64,000 bases of DNA, from NCBI RefSeq assembly GCF_014595995.2, contig NZ_CP063989.1, positions 2,480,001 through 2,544,000 of the forward strand, in the 5' to 3' direction. Shown piece by piece: positions 43,862 to 51,068 of the stretch. The notes under the pieces were generated by a model. It was not told the origin of the DNA. It saw only the letters and a program-made list of their open reading frames with translations, and did not search any database. The DNA comes from Actinomyces respiraculi. Its GTDB lineage: Bacteria > Actinomycetota > Actinomycetes > Actinomycetales > Actinomycetaceae. Position 1 is the first letter of the stretch, and every line of letters begins with the position of its first letter. The position numbers and the translations under genes were made by a program.

Positions 43862-44161
43862 CTACACTGCAGGCAGCCCCGCACCAGCCTGCCCACCGCC
43901 GTCGGGAGGAACAGCCACCCGGGAGCGCTCGCGGGCAGCAACCTCGGCCTCAGCCTCACGGAGGACCTGGACGGGGTCAAGGCCGAGCGCTCCGCACAGC
44001 ATCGTGTACTCGTCGAGGGTCATGACCTTGTCCCCCGCGAGCATGCGGTTGATCTGGGAGAAGTTGACCCCGGAGGTGTCACCAAGCGCCCTGAACGACA
44101 TGCCCGCGCTCTCGCGCGCTGCCGAGATCCGAGCGGAGCAGGCACGGCAGCGCCTCAGCAA
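43862..44161 (-). CDS. XRE-like HTH protein
   Basis: 99 residues as read from ATG 44161; the true start is uncertain because the first ~15 residues overlap an oppositely oriented HTH gene. The HTH is SAARESAGMSFRALGDTSGV then NFSQINRMLAGDKVMTLDEY, followed by ALGLDPVQVLREAEAEV. Phage-repressor-like. It is 172 bp upstream of, and co-directional with, the PD-(D/E)XK gene. Possible truncation at the C-terminus. Confidence 0.6.
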   Translation of the reverse strand: MLRRCRACSARISAARESAGMSFRALGDTSGVNFSQINRMLAGDKVMTLDEYTMLCGALGLDPVQVLREAEAEVAARERSRVAVPPDGGGQAGAGLPAV

Positions 44162-44360
44162 TCAAGCCCTCGCAGCGCGTTGCGGGCTTGAGCAGAGCAA
44201 TGTCGCTCGCAAGGTGCAGGCCTCACGCGAGATCACAGTGACCGAGTTCGTCGCCATGTCTATGGGGCTCGGCATCGAGCCGGTCGAGATACTCAGTCGC
44301 GCGTCGAGACTCGTCCTCAGCGATCCGGCGCCCGCGGCTGCGTCGTCGTCCGATTTATAG
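44100..44360 (+). CDS. Small XRE-like HTH protein preceding DUF3800 gene
   Basis: 86 residues from ATG 44100. The HTH is EIRAEQARQRLSNQALAARC with GLEQSNVARKVQASREITV and ends in an Ala/Ser tail. It ends 9 bp before the DUF3800 gene, so the pair was probably an operon. Its N-terminus overlaps the opposing HTH gene by about 60 bp; at least one of the two starts must be wrong or the site is a recombination joint. A 36-bp part of it is copied at 47041. Confidence 0.6.
   Translation: MPALSRAAEIRAEQARQRLSNQALAARCGLEQSNVARKVQASREITVTEFVAMSMGLGIEPVEILSRASRLVLSDPAPAAASSSDL
44126..44161. repeat. 36-bp direct repeat, copy 1
   Basis: Begins GATCCGAGCGGAGCAGGCAC; identical at 34 of 36 positions to 47041-47076. 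Here it codes for the first helix of the plus-strand HTH protein. Confidence 0.85.
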
Positions 44361-44369
44361 GATGTGTTT

Positions 44370-44600
44370 ATGAGCCAGACCCTGCCCGGTGACCAGTGGG
44401 TCGCCTACCTTGACGAGTCTCAGCAGCGTGACCATTACTTCGTGGCAGCGGCGCTGGGACCAGCGTCTCAGTGGAACCTGATCGGCGAGCGACTCGCGGC
44501 GCTCAGGGCGTCTGCCGCTCAGGTGTATGAAACCCCTTTGGACGCTGAGTTCCACGGTCATCCTCTCATGAACGGTAAAGGCGACTGGACGGCGCGCGTG
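44370..44600 (+). pseudogene. DUF3800 protein gene, truncated by IS3-family remnant
   Basis: ATG 44370 opens SQTLPGDQWVAYLDESQQRD, the conserved YlDESG-like start of DUF3800, then HYFVAAALGPASQWNLIGE and YETPLDAEFHGHPLMNGKG. After about 75 codons the sequence changes into IS material and the rest of the ~250-residue family domain is gone. DUF3800 proteins have an RNase-H-like fold and often sit in defence or mobile contexts. Confidence 0.75.
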
Positions 44601-44929
44601 GCAGGCACCGTGAGGCCGTCAACACCTATTGGAGTGCTGGGTGTTTTTCGGACTGTGTGTTGTGTGCGTCAGGCTGCTTTGTGGTGCCCCAGGAGCTCGC
44701 GCTCGACCTCGTTGGGCGTGCGGTATCCCAGGGCTGAGTGCAGCCGGGTGTGATTGCAGGGCGGCTCGATCCATGAGGCGATATCGGGCTCATCCCCATT
44801 GAGGGTGTGGGTGGGGTCTGAGTCCTCCGGTCTCTAGTTGTGCTTTCTTTGGGGTTGTGAACGGGTTGGGTGGAGGCCTGCTGGGCGGGATGCGGGGTTG
44901 ACGCCCACGTGCGGTCTGGGGAGGCCTTC

Positions 44930-45080
44930 ATGGCGCATGCTGGCGCACCTTTGACGCCTGGGGGGCGTCGTCGTCTTGCCCGCCTGGGGGTGGAGGGCTG
45001 GTCCATGGGCCGGGCGGCTGAGTGCTTGCGGGTCTGGCCGGCGACGGTCGGCCGGTGGCTGGGGCCGCTACCGGGCCCCG
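44930..45080 (+). pseudogene. IS481-like transposase N-terminal fragment
   Basis: From ATG 44930: MAHAGAPLTPGGRRRLARLG then VEGWSMGRAAECLRVWPATV and GRWL, the HTH start of IS481-family transposases (MSH..A.LTP.GR.RL). After about 50 codons the similarity ends at a change into repeat sequence; no rve catalytic core is present. Confidence 0.65.
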
Positions 45081-45108
45081 GTGCGCTGTGTGGAGCGCCA
45101 TTGATCAG

Positions 45109-45177
45109 TTCGGACCACGTTCGGTCGTTCGGACCACGTTCGGTCGTTTGGACCACGTTCGGTCGTTTGGACCACCC
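45109..45177. repeat. 19-bp tandem repeats
   Basis: TTCGGACCACGTTCGGTCG repeats with a 19-bp period at 45109, 45128, 45147 (TTTGG variant) and a partial unit at 45166. Each unit contains GACC-N6-GGTC symmetry. A looser echo, GTGGTCCGAACGACGG and GTGGTCCAAG, follows at 45193-45230 in inverted orientation. Confidence 0.75.
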
Positions 45178-45814
45178 CAGACGCGTCCGTAGGTGGTCCG
45201 AACGACGGCAGGTGGTCCAAGATGGCAACAAGTGGTCCACACTAACTGTGCCTCCTCGGGACAAGACCCCTGCCTACCACCAGCACGCCCCCGCGTGAGC
45301 GAGAGGGGGGCGCTGGCGGGCCTGGCCCACCACTTGCGACCGCGCGGCGCAGCACCGCGCCCACCGGCCACGGCCAGGCCCCGAGCCAGGCCGACGCCGT
45401 GGCCCCGCTCGGCCCCAAAAGGGACGGCCCCCTTACGCAGGCGCCCTGGCCCAGGCCCTGAACCCACTGTCACAAGGGCCAAGCCCATCCGCAACCGCGC
45501 CCACCTCGACACCCACAGCCCCTTCCAGGACCTGGACGATCTGGACGACGCCCGTGACCGCCACCACCCAGCAGGCCCCACTGGGCGGGCACCACCCGCC
45601 CCCACCCCACCACCGCCACGCTGCGCCCCCGCCCGGGCACGACAGCACCCTCCAACCAGACACCAACACCCCCCACACCCACCACCCACGCGCCCACCAC
45701 CCCAACCAGCAACCACCGGCACCAGACAAACCAGCCCCCACCAAACCCGGAGCCTGACACAACCAGAGACCAGAGGACCCAGACCCCACCCACACCCTCA
45801 AATGGGATGAGCCC

Positions 45815-46284
45815 GATATCGTTCATGGCTTTCTCGCGCGTGGGGTAGACCATCCTGTGGACCCTCTCATTCTTGAGGGTGGCGTTGAAGGACTCCACCC
45901 AGGCGTTGTCCCAGCACACCCCGGTCCGCCCCACCGAGGCCCGGATGCCATACCTGTTCAGATGCGCGGAGAACTGCTCGGACGTGTACTGAGAACCCCG
46001 GCCGGTGTGGAAGATAGTCTCACCCTTGACGGTAGGGCAGCTGCGCACGGCCATACCGGTGGCGTCGCACACTAGGCGGGTGCGCATGTTATCGGCCATC
46101 GCGTAGCCCACCACCTTCTTTGTGGCACAGTCCAGGACAGTGGCCAGGTAGACGAACCCAGCCCACGTGCGGACACAGGTGATGTCGCCACCCACGCGGC
46201 TCCTGGCGTCTTAGCGGTCAAGTCCCTGTGCACCAGGTCGGGACTGGACCCCACGTTGGCGGCCGGAGTGGTGGTGGGGGCCAT
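45815..46284 (-). pseudogene. IS3-family transposase OrfB, main fragment
   Basis: The minus strand reads NVGSSPDLVHRDLTAKTPG, then after a one-base frameshift near 46195 GGDITCVRTWAGFVYLATVL, DCATKKVVGYAMADNMRT, IFHTGRGSQYTSEQFSAHL and GVCWDNAWVESFNATLKNE. These carry the D-D-E triad of the rve core (Asp in GDIT, Asp-to-Gly in HTGRGSQY where family has HSDRGSQY, Glu in VESF). So besides truncation the second catalytic Asp appears replaced. The reading ends at the nested element. Confidence 0.85.
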
Positions 46285-46302
46285 TGTCTTACCCTCCGAG
46301 AC

Positions 46303-46677
46303 CTAGGCGACCAGCTGGGACACGCGTTGCGGGGAGATACCCATGAGGGCGGCGATGTCACGGCCGGTGAGTCCCTGTGCGCGTAGGGCCGTGATGGCAG
46401 CGCGCGAGGCGTCTCGGGCCGCGTCTTGTGCGCGAGCCAGGTCGGCTGCTGCGCGCTGATAGTCCTCCACTAGGGCCGCCCACTGTGGGTCTGCGGTGGT
46501 GATAGTGACGGCGTAGTCAGATGGGTCACGATCGGTCATGAGGGCGGCAGCGTCTGCGACCTCGGCGGCGATATCGCTCAGGCGTCGCGCCTGGGTGCCG
46601 TACTCGTGGCCGTCGATGGTGAAGTCTGCGACCCACCACGTGCCGTCGCGGGTGACGGTGGCATTAATGGTGCTCAT
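46303..46677 (-). CDS. HicB-like antitoxin
   Basis: 124 residues, ATG 46677 with GGAGGAG upstream. The N-terminal half is a small beta domain (WWVADFTIDGHEYGTQARRL), the C-terminal end an HTH (GLTGRDIAALMGISPQRVSQ). It starts 2 bp after the HicA-like stop, so the two form an operon. It would bind both toxin and the operator upstream. Stop lies 13 bp from the IS3 remnant, which did not damage it. Confidence 0.75.
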   Translation of the reverse strand: MSTINATVTRDGTWWVADFTIDGHEYGTQARRLSDIAAEVADAAALMTDRDPSDYAVTITTADPQWAALVEDYQRAAADLARAQDAARDASRAAITALRAQGLTGRDIAALMGISPQRVSQLVA

Positions 46678-46679
46678 TG

Positions 46680-46880
46680 TCAGTTCTCCTCCTGTGCGTC
46701 CTGGCAGCGTTTGATGATCTTGCGGGCGAGCATCTCGGCGACCTCGCGGTGGCGCGGGATCGGCTCACGCCACGTGCCCACGGTGGCGATGGTGTAGTTG
46801 CCACCCTCTTTGAGCGTGAGGGTGAGGCCGTGCTCCTTGGCGATCGCCTGGAGGGCTTTCTCCAGGTCCCTGCGCTTCAT
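46680..46880 (-). CDS. HicA-like toxin with altered active-site position
   Basis: 66 residues from ATG 46880: MKRRDLEKALQAIAKEHGL, EGGNYTIATVG and IPRHREVAEMLARKIIKRC. The fold pattern is that of HicA mRNA interferases and the PRHxE segment is kept. In the family a conserved His follows the Gly (GGNH or GSHH); here the residue is Tyr (GGNYT). If that alignment is right the toxin may be catalytically weak or dead. First gene of the pair. Confidence 0.7.
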   Translation of the reverse strand: MKRRDLEKALQAIAKEHGLTLTLKEGGNYTIATVGTWREPIPRHREVAEMLARKIIKRCQDAQEEN

Positions 46881-46889
46881 GACATGAAG

Positions 46890-46926
46890 TCTACCCCCCT
46901 AGACGTCATTTGTCTAGGGGGGTAGA
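46890..46926. promoter_or_regulatory. Perfect 15-bp inverted repeat, HicAB operator
   Basis: TCTACCCCCCTAGAC-N7-GTCTAGGGGGGTAGA, ending 10 bp upstream of the hicA start codon. Such a long perfect dyad before a toxin-antitoxin operon is the expected HicB-binding site. A second short dyad, CTTCATG/CATGAAG, covers the start codon. Confidence 0.75.
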
Positions 46927-47040
46927 TCGACGGGTTCGTGTCCACCACTCCGCCTTCGTCTCCGTCATCCTAGTCGAACTCGGGGCGCGCGGGCGCGCGG
47001 GCGCGGCGGCGAGGGCGAGACAACAGTGGACAAGGACAGT

Positions 47041-47076
47041 GATCCGAGCGGAGCAGGCACGGCCGCGCCCCAGCAA
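47041..47076. repeat. 36-bp direct repeat, copy 2
   Basis: 34 of 36 bases match 44126-44161. Here it interrupts a minus-strand reading frame, so it looks like a recombination joint. Confidence 0.85.
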
Positions 47077-47378
47077 GTGGTGCGCGGCCGTACCGACGAC
47101 GCTCTGACAGCCGGGGCATCGCATGGCGCGCTCGTCCCAGACGGAGCCGAGCAGGTCGCGAGGCAGGGGCTCCGTGATGAGGTCCTTTCGGGCGTCCACG
47201 ACGTAGTTTGCCTGCGTGTTCTTGATCGTCTCGAGGGAGTCAGCGATGACAAGGACGGTCTCGATGTTCCCTCGTTCTGGAACTGCTTCTCAAGACTGGT
47301 GTCGGTGGCGACAGCAGCGTCGTTGTCATTGCCAAACCGGATCTCCTCGCGGAGCGCCTCGATCGCGTGGTCATACAT
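47077..47378 (-). pseudogene. Broken gene of unknown family with a CxxC motif
   Basis: ATG 47378 opens YDHAIEALREEIRFGNDNDA and SLEKQFQNEG. After a missing base near 47265 the natural continuation is NIETVLVIADSLETIKNTQ, ARKDLITEPLPRDLLGSVWD and MRCPGCQSVVGTAAHHLL, ending at the 36-bp repeat. The CPGC pair and following His suggest a small zinc-binding site. Not assigned to a family. Divergent from the next gene with 17 bp between starts. Confidence 0.5.
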
Positions 47379-47395
47379 GAGGATAAGGTAGAGGC

Positions 47396-48040
47396 ATGTC
47401 GACAACGATCGACGTGTATCCGACAACGAGCCACTTGCCGCTCGTTGAGCAGACACGAGCCCGCACGCAAGAACTATTTCAAGAACTCCTCGACCGGTAC
47501 GAGGTCGGCTCCACCATCGAAATCAAAGCATTCTATCCCACCGATAATGACACGGATATACGTTACGTCAACAAGGACGTGGCATGGGCCCCAGATACGC
47601 ACTTGGGTTTCGCCTACTGGATCGACGGAAAATGGGATTCTAGTTCGTGGCCCAGTTGTTTCCCTGTGGGCGATGATGATCGAATCTCCGAAGAAGATCT
47701 CGTCTACCCGTTCGACTCAAAGCCTGAGCATCTTGGCCTGTGGTCCATCGTCGAGGAGTTTGAAGGTCTTCTTCCTCCTGAGAAACTCGCGAGACTTCTC
47801 AGCCAAGACCATTACTGGTACGAGTACCGAAACTTCGCCGGCCCCGCAGTGGCCTCAACCGGTTACGGGCTCGTCGCCGCCGCACTCGCTGAAGCTACCG
47901 ATGGAGTCATTGCTTCATTCGACAGCGCATTCGAATGTGAACACAACGGTGAGACCGCCGAAGAATTCCTTGCCTGGTGGGGTGATCGCCAGATCGCCTT
48001 CTACGGGATCGAGAGATTCACACAAGCCCCCAACACCTGA
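47396..48040 (+). CDS. Hypothetical protein of atypical composition
   Basis: 214 residues from ATG 47396. G+C is visibly lower than in the neighbours and codons ending in A or T are frequent. The chain is acidic and Trp/Tyr-rich: AWAPDTHLGFAYWIDGKWDS, LGLWSIVEEFEGLLPPEKLA, DHYWYEYRNFAGPAVA, FLAWWGDRQIAFYGIERF. It resembles in style the immunity proteins of polymorphic toxin systems, but I cannot name a family and no toxin is adjacent. Last gene of the island. Confidence 0.7.
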   Translation: MSTTIDVYPTTSHLPLVEQTRARTQELFQELLDRYEVGSTIEIKAFYPTDNDTDIRYVNKDVAWAPDTHLGFAYWIDGKWDSSSWPSCFPVGDDDRISEEDLVYPFDSKPEHLGLWSIVEEFEGLLPPEKLARLLSQDHYWYEYRNFAGPAVASTGYGLVAAALAEATDGVIASFDSAFECEHNGETAEEFLAWWGDRQIAFYGIERFTQAPNT

Positions 48041-48159
48041 GCAGCTGGCCGGGACCTGCAGTTCCCGGCCTCGACGAACACGTGGACACCAGCGGGGTAC
48101 GAGAATGGGCTCCCGCCGGTGTCAGCGGGAGCCCGTTCCTCCTGGGATTGCGGCAGGGC

Positions 48160-48414
48160 TCACTTCTTGCGAGTGACGCCGAGGAAGACGCTGATGAGGA
48201 CCATCGCGCAGACGATGGACAGGATCCAGCGGATCCAGTCGATGCCGGCGGTCTCCGCGACGCCGAGGAGGCTCGCGCCCCAGCCGCCGAGGAAGGCGCC
48301 GAGGGCACCGAGGATGATGGTCCACAGGACGGAAAGCTTCTGTTCTCCCTTCATGAAAAGGCGGGCGAGGGCACCGACGACGGCGCCGGCCACGATCATG
48401 CCGATGAGTTCCAT
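48160..48414 (-). CDS. GlsB/YeaQ/YmgE family membrane protein
   Basis: 84 residues, ATG 48414 after GGAGAACAC. Three transmembrane helices with Gly-rich faces: ELIGMIVAGAVVGALARLFM, VLWTIILGALGAFLGGW, WIRWILSIVCAMVLISVFLG. The family is linked to general stress in many bacteria without a known biochemical activity. Monocistronic. Confidence 0.9.
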   Translation of the reverse strand: MELIGMIVAGAVVGALARLFMKGEQKLSVLWTIILGALGAFLGGWGASLLGVAETAGIDWIRWILSIVCAMVLISVFLGVTRKK

Positions 48415-48593
48415 GTGTTCTCCTGTCGGGTGGGTCGAAGCGCCGACGACGTCGACGCCGGGCCATCAACCGATGGTTGACGGCTCAAGTTTACTTCATG
48501 TCACCACATAGGCCTATTCACCCGGCTCCGCAACGGACGAAAGACCCGCGAACGCACAGGATTCTGCCGGTCCGGCCGCTTCAACACCGGGAC

Positions 48594-50147
48594 TCAGCGA
48601 CCCCGGTGACCCTGACGCCCCGCGCCGCGGGCAAAGGCCCCCGCACCACGCCCAGCGGAGCCGCCGGAGCGTCCGGAGGCAGCCGCGGTGCCCGTCCGGC
48701 CTGACCTCGCAGGCACCCTGCCCGTCGGCTTCCTGGCCGCGTGACCCGCCGACTTTCCGACCGCCTTCGCCGTCGGCTTCCCGGAACCCCTCCTGGCCGC
48801 GTTGGAACGCCCGCGACCCGAGTGTCCCCGCCCGGCACCACCTGCGCGCCCCTCCTTCGTCCGCCCCGGGTGCTCGCCCTTGAAGGCCGCCCCCTCAGGC
48901 ATGTCCTCGACCGCCAGGCGCGGCGCCTCCTCGCCCACGAGCACCGTCACGGACTCGTCATCGGGACGCACCCGCTCGATATCGGCCGTGATCTTGGCCT
49001 TCTTGAGCAGGACCTGGACGTCGTGCTTCTGCTCCGGCAGCACGAGGGTGACGACGACGCCCTCGGCACCCGCGCGGGCCGTGCGCCCCGAGCGGTGCAG
49101 GTAGGCCTTGTGCTCGGCCGGCGGGTCCACGTGCACGACGAGCTCGACCCCGGAGACGTCGATGCCGCGGGCGGCGATGTCGGTGGCAACCATGACGTGC
49201 GCCTGACCGGAGGTGAAGGAGGCCATGGCCCGCTCGCGCGCGTTCTGGCTCATGTTGCCCTGGAGCTCGACCGCCGGGATGCCGGCCAGCACGAGCTTGC
49301 GCGCCAGGCGGCGCGCCAGGTGCTTGGTGCGGGTGAACAGGATGCGCTGACCGGTGCCGGAGGCGAGGCGGACGACGACGGCGTCCTTCGCCGTCTTGTC
49401 GGACACCATCCACACGCGGTGGTCCATGGTGCGCACGGGCGAGGAGGCGGGGTCGATGGCGTGGTGGAGCGGGTCGTGCAGGAACTCCTTGACCAGGGTG
49501 TCGACGCCGTTGTCCAGCGTCGCGGAGAACAGCATCCGCTGGCCTCGCTCGGGGGTGGCACGCATGATGCGGCGCACGTTGGGCAGGAAGCCGAGGTCCG
49601 CCATGTGGTCGGCCTCGTCCAGGACGGTGATGCTCACCTCGTCGAGAGCGACGACATCCTGGCCCATGAGGTCGAGGAGCCGTCCGGGGCAGGCGACGAC
49701 GATGTCGACACCCGCGGCCATGGCCTTCTCCTGGGGCTTCTGGGACACGCCGCCGAAGATCGTCGTCACGCTCAGCTCGAGAGCCTGGGCGAGCGGGCGG
49801 ATCGTGTCCGCGATCTGAATGGCGAGCTCACGGGTGGGAGCCAGGACGAGACCGATGGGGTGGCCGGGGCGGGCGGCGTCCTCGTCGGCCAGACGCTGGA
49901 CGAGCGGCAGGGCGAAGGCGAGGGTCTTGCCGCTGCCGGTGCGCCCACGCCCCAGCACGTCACGTCCGCGCAGCGTGTCCGGCAGGGTCGCCGTCTGAAT
50001 GGGGAAGGGCGAGGTGAAGCCGCGGGCGTCAAGGTCGGCGACGAGATCAGGGTCCACGCCGAGCGAGGCGAAGGTGGCCTGGCCGTCGGCGGGGAGGGTG
50101 GAAGAGGTGAAGGGCGCGCGGGTAGCAGGCCTGCGAGTGGTGGGCAC
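48594..50147 (-). CDS. DEAD-box RNA helicase
   Basis: The start is taken at GTG 50147 (517 residues); the frame is open further upstream but not protein-like. Motifs in order: Q motif GFTSPFPIQTATLP, Walker A GRTGSGKT, Ia APTRELAIQ, Ib PGRLLDLM, II VLDEADHM (DEAD), III SATLD, IV ILFTRTKHLARRL, V VATDIAARGIDV, VI HRSGRTARAG. The C-terminal ~100 residues are a Gly/Arg/Lys-rich tail typical of cold-shock RNA helicases of actinobacteria. Confidence 0.92.
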   Translation of the reverse strand: MPTTRRPATRAPFTSSTLPADGQATFASLGVDPDLVADLDARGFTSPFPIQTATLPDTLRGRDVLGRGRTGSGKTLAFALPLVQRLADEDAARPGHPIGLVLAPTRELAIQIADTIRPLAQALELSVTTIFGGVSQKPQEKAMAAGVDIVVACPGRLLDLMGQDVVALDEVSITVLDEADHMADLGFLPNVRRIMRATPERGQRMLFSATLDNGVDTLVKEFLHDPLHHAIDPASSPVRTMDHRVWMVSDKTAKDAVVVRLASGTGQRILFTRTKHLARRLARKLVLAGIPAVELQGNMSQNARERAMASFTSGQAHVMVATDIAARGIDVSGVELVVHVDPPAEHKAYLHRSGRTARAGAEGVVVTLVLPEQKHDVQVLLKKAKITADIERVRPDDESVTVLVGEEAPRLAVEDMPEGAAFKGEHPGRTKEGRAGGAGRGHSGRGRSNAARRGSGKPTAKAVGKSAGHAARKPTGRVPARSGRTGTAAASGRSGGSAGRGAGAFARGAGRQGHRGR

Positions 50148-50460
50148 GGGTGTCCGTTCGTTCGGGACCGCGGGCCCGGCGCACCGGTGCCGGGGCGGTC
50201 GGGCGCAGCGGTGCGCGGGGTGCCGGCGTTCAGGGCTCAACGGACCGCCTCCCGGGTGGGAGCGGGCCGGAGCCGGGGCACCAGCCCGGCCGCGGCAGGA
50301 CGCCGGGCCGAGTGTCGAGTCTTCCAGGTGGGCGGGCGCCCCGCCATGACGAAGACCTCCTCCAGCGCGGACACTCACGTGAGCCGCGTCACATGCGCCC
50401 CCAGTGTGTGCCGCGCGTCCCGCGCACCACTGAGGCAACGGGCACTGGCAGCGCAGCCAG

Positions 50461-50496
50461 CACGGCTCCCCGGCCCCACGGGGGCCGGGGAGAGCC
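50461..50496 (-). terminator. Hairpin downstream of the lipoprotein gene
   Basis: CGGCTCCCCGGCCCC pairs with GGGGCCGGGGAGAGCCG, one bulge, 3-nt loop; lies 34 bp after the lipoprotein stop. Confidence 0.75.
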
Positions 50497-50529
50497 GTTC
50501 ACGTGTTGACGGACGGAGTGCGCCTGCGC

Positions 50530-50988
50530 TCAGGCGCTCTCGCCGAAGACCGTTGCGCTGGCGTTCTCACCCTCAGCCGACGAGGTGACCGCGTTGCCAC
50601 CGTCGGTGGTCAGCGAGACCGTCACGTCGCTGCCGTCCTTGATCTGGGCACCAAGCTTGAGCATCGCGATGTCGATCTCCTGCGACGGGGCAAGGTTGAC
50701 CGTCTCACTGAAGGGCAGCCCATGGTTGCTGAACGTCTGATCCAGCGGAGCACCGTTGACGTCGATCGTCGTCATGGAGATGTCAGCCTTGGTCGCCGTC
50801 GTGCTCGTGACCTCGAAGACGATGACGTGGCCGGATCCGCCGCCCTCGCCACCCGTGCTCACACCCTGCTCGGAGGACGTTTCAGAGCCGGAGGACATGT
50901 CAGTCTCGGAGGAGCCGCAGGCAGCCAGGCCGACGGCGACGATGCCGAGCGAGCCGAGACCGAAGAGACGGCGGGGCAGAACGGACAC
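50530..50988 (-). CDS. Secreted lipoprotein, MmpS-like
   Basis: 152 residues from GTG 50988. A lipoprotein signal ends at the lipobox GLAACGSS (Cys near 24), followed by a Ser/Gly-rich linker. The mature domain is all-beta: HVIVFEVTSTTATKADISMT, NHGLPFSETVNLAPSQEID, DGSDVTVSLTTDGGNAV. The pattern resembles MmpS/immunoglobulin-like accessory lipoproteins. No MmpL partner is adjacent. Confidence 0.7.
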   Translation of the reverse strand: MSVLPRRLFGLGSLGIVAVGLAACGSSETDMSSGSETSSEQGVSTGGEGGGSGHVIVFEVTSTTATKADISMTTIDVNGAPLDQTFSNHGLPFSETVNLAPSQEIDIAMLKLGAQIKDGSDVTVSLTTDGGNAVTSSAEGENASATVFGESA

Positions 50989-51068
50989 GGGAACTCTCCT
51001 GGGACGTCGGGAAAACAGAAGGGCAGAAAAAACCTACACCCCGCGCGCGGCCACGAGAGCGCACAGCC

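Larger units (their letters stand above)
44786..45814. mobile_element. 1029-bp element with 57-bp terminal inverted repeats nested in the IS3 transposase
   Basis: Left end GGGCTCATCCCCATTGAGGG and right end (complement) GGGCTCATCCCATTTGAGGG continue as matching inverted repeats for 57 bp with five mismatches. It is flanked by GATATC on both sides (44780-44785 and 45815-45820); because the flank is palindromic the target duplication can be read as 6 to 8 bp. Removing it restores the transposase frame. It contains only a short IS481-like transposase start, a 19-bp tandem repeat and GC-rich sequence, so it seems a non-autonomous derivative. Confidence 0.8.
44605..46290 (-). mobile_element. IS3-family insertion sequence remnant, split by a nested element
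   Basis: Transposase OrfB pieces lie at 44669-44785 (C-terminal: RLHSALGYRTPNEV then ERELLGHHKAA) and 45815-46284. The two join exactly at NDI/ASW if the 1029 bp between them are removed. OrfA and about a third of OrfB at the 5' side are missing, so the copy is dead. The left outer edge lies in the DUF3800 gene; the exact ends were not determined. Confidence 0.8.

Noticed and set aside
45433..45801. Trp/Gly-rich minus-strand ORF inside the nested element
   Set aside because: Composition follows the GC-rich repeats and TIR; no start signal or family pattern.
50148..50438. N-terminal extension of the DEAD-box helicase
   Set aside because: The frame is open but the sequence is Arg/Pro/Gly-rich without helicase motifs; a GTG at 50147 starts a normal-length protein.
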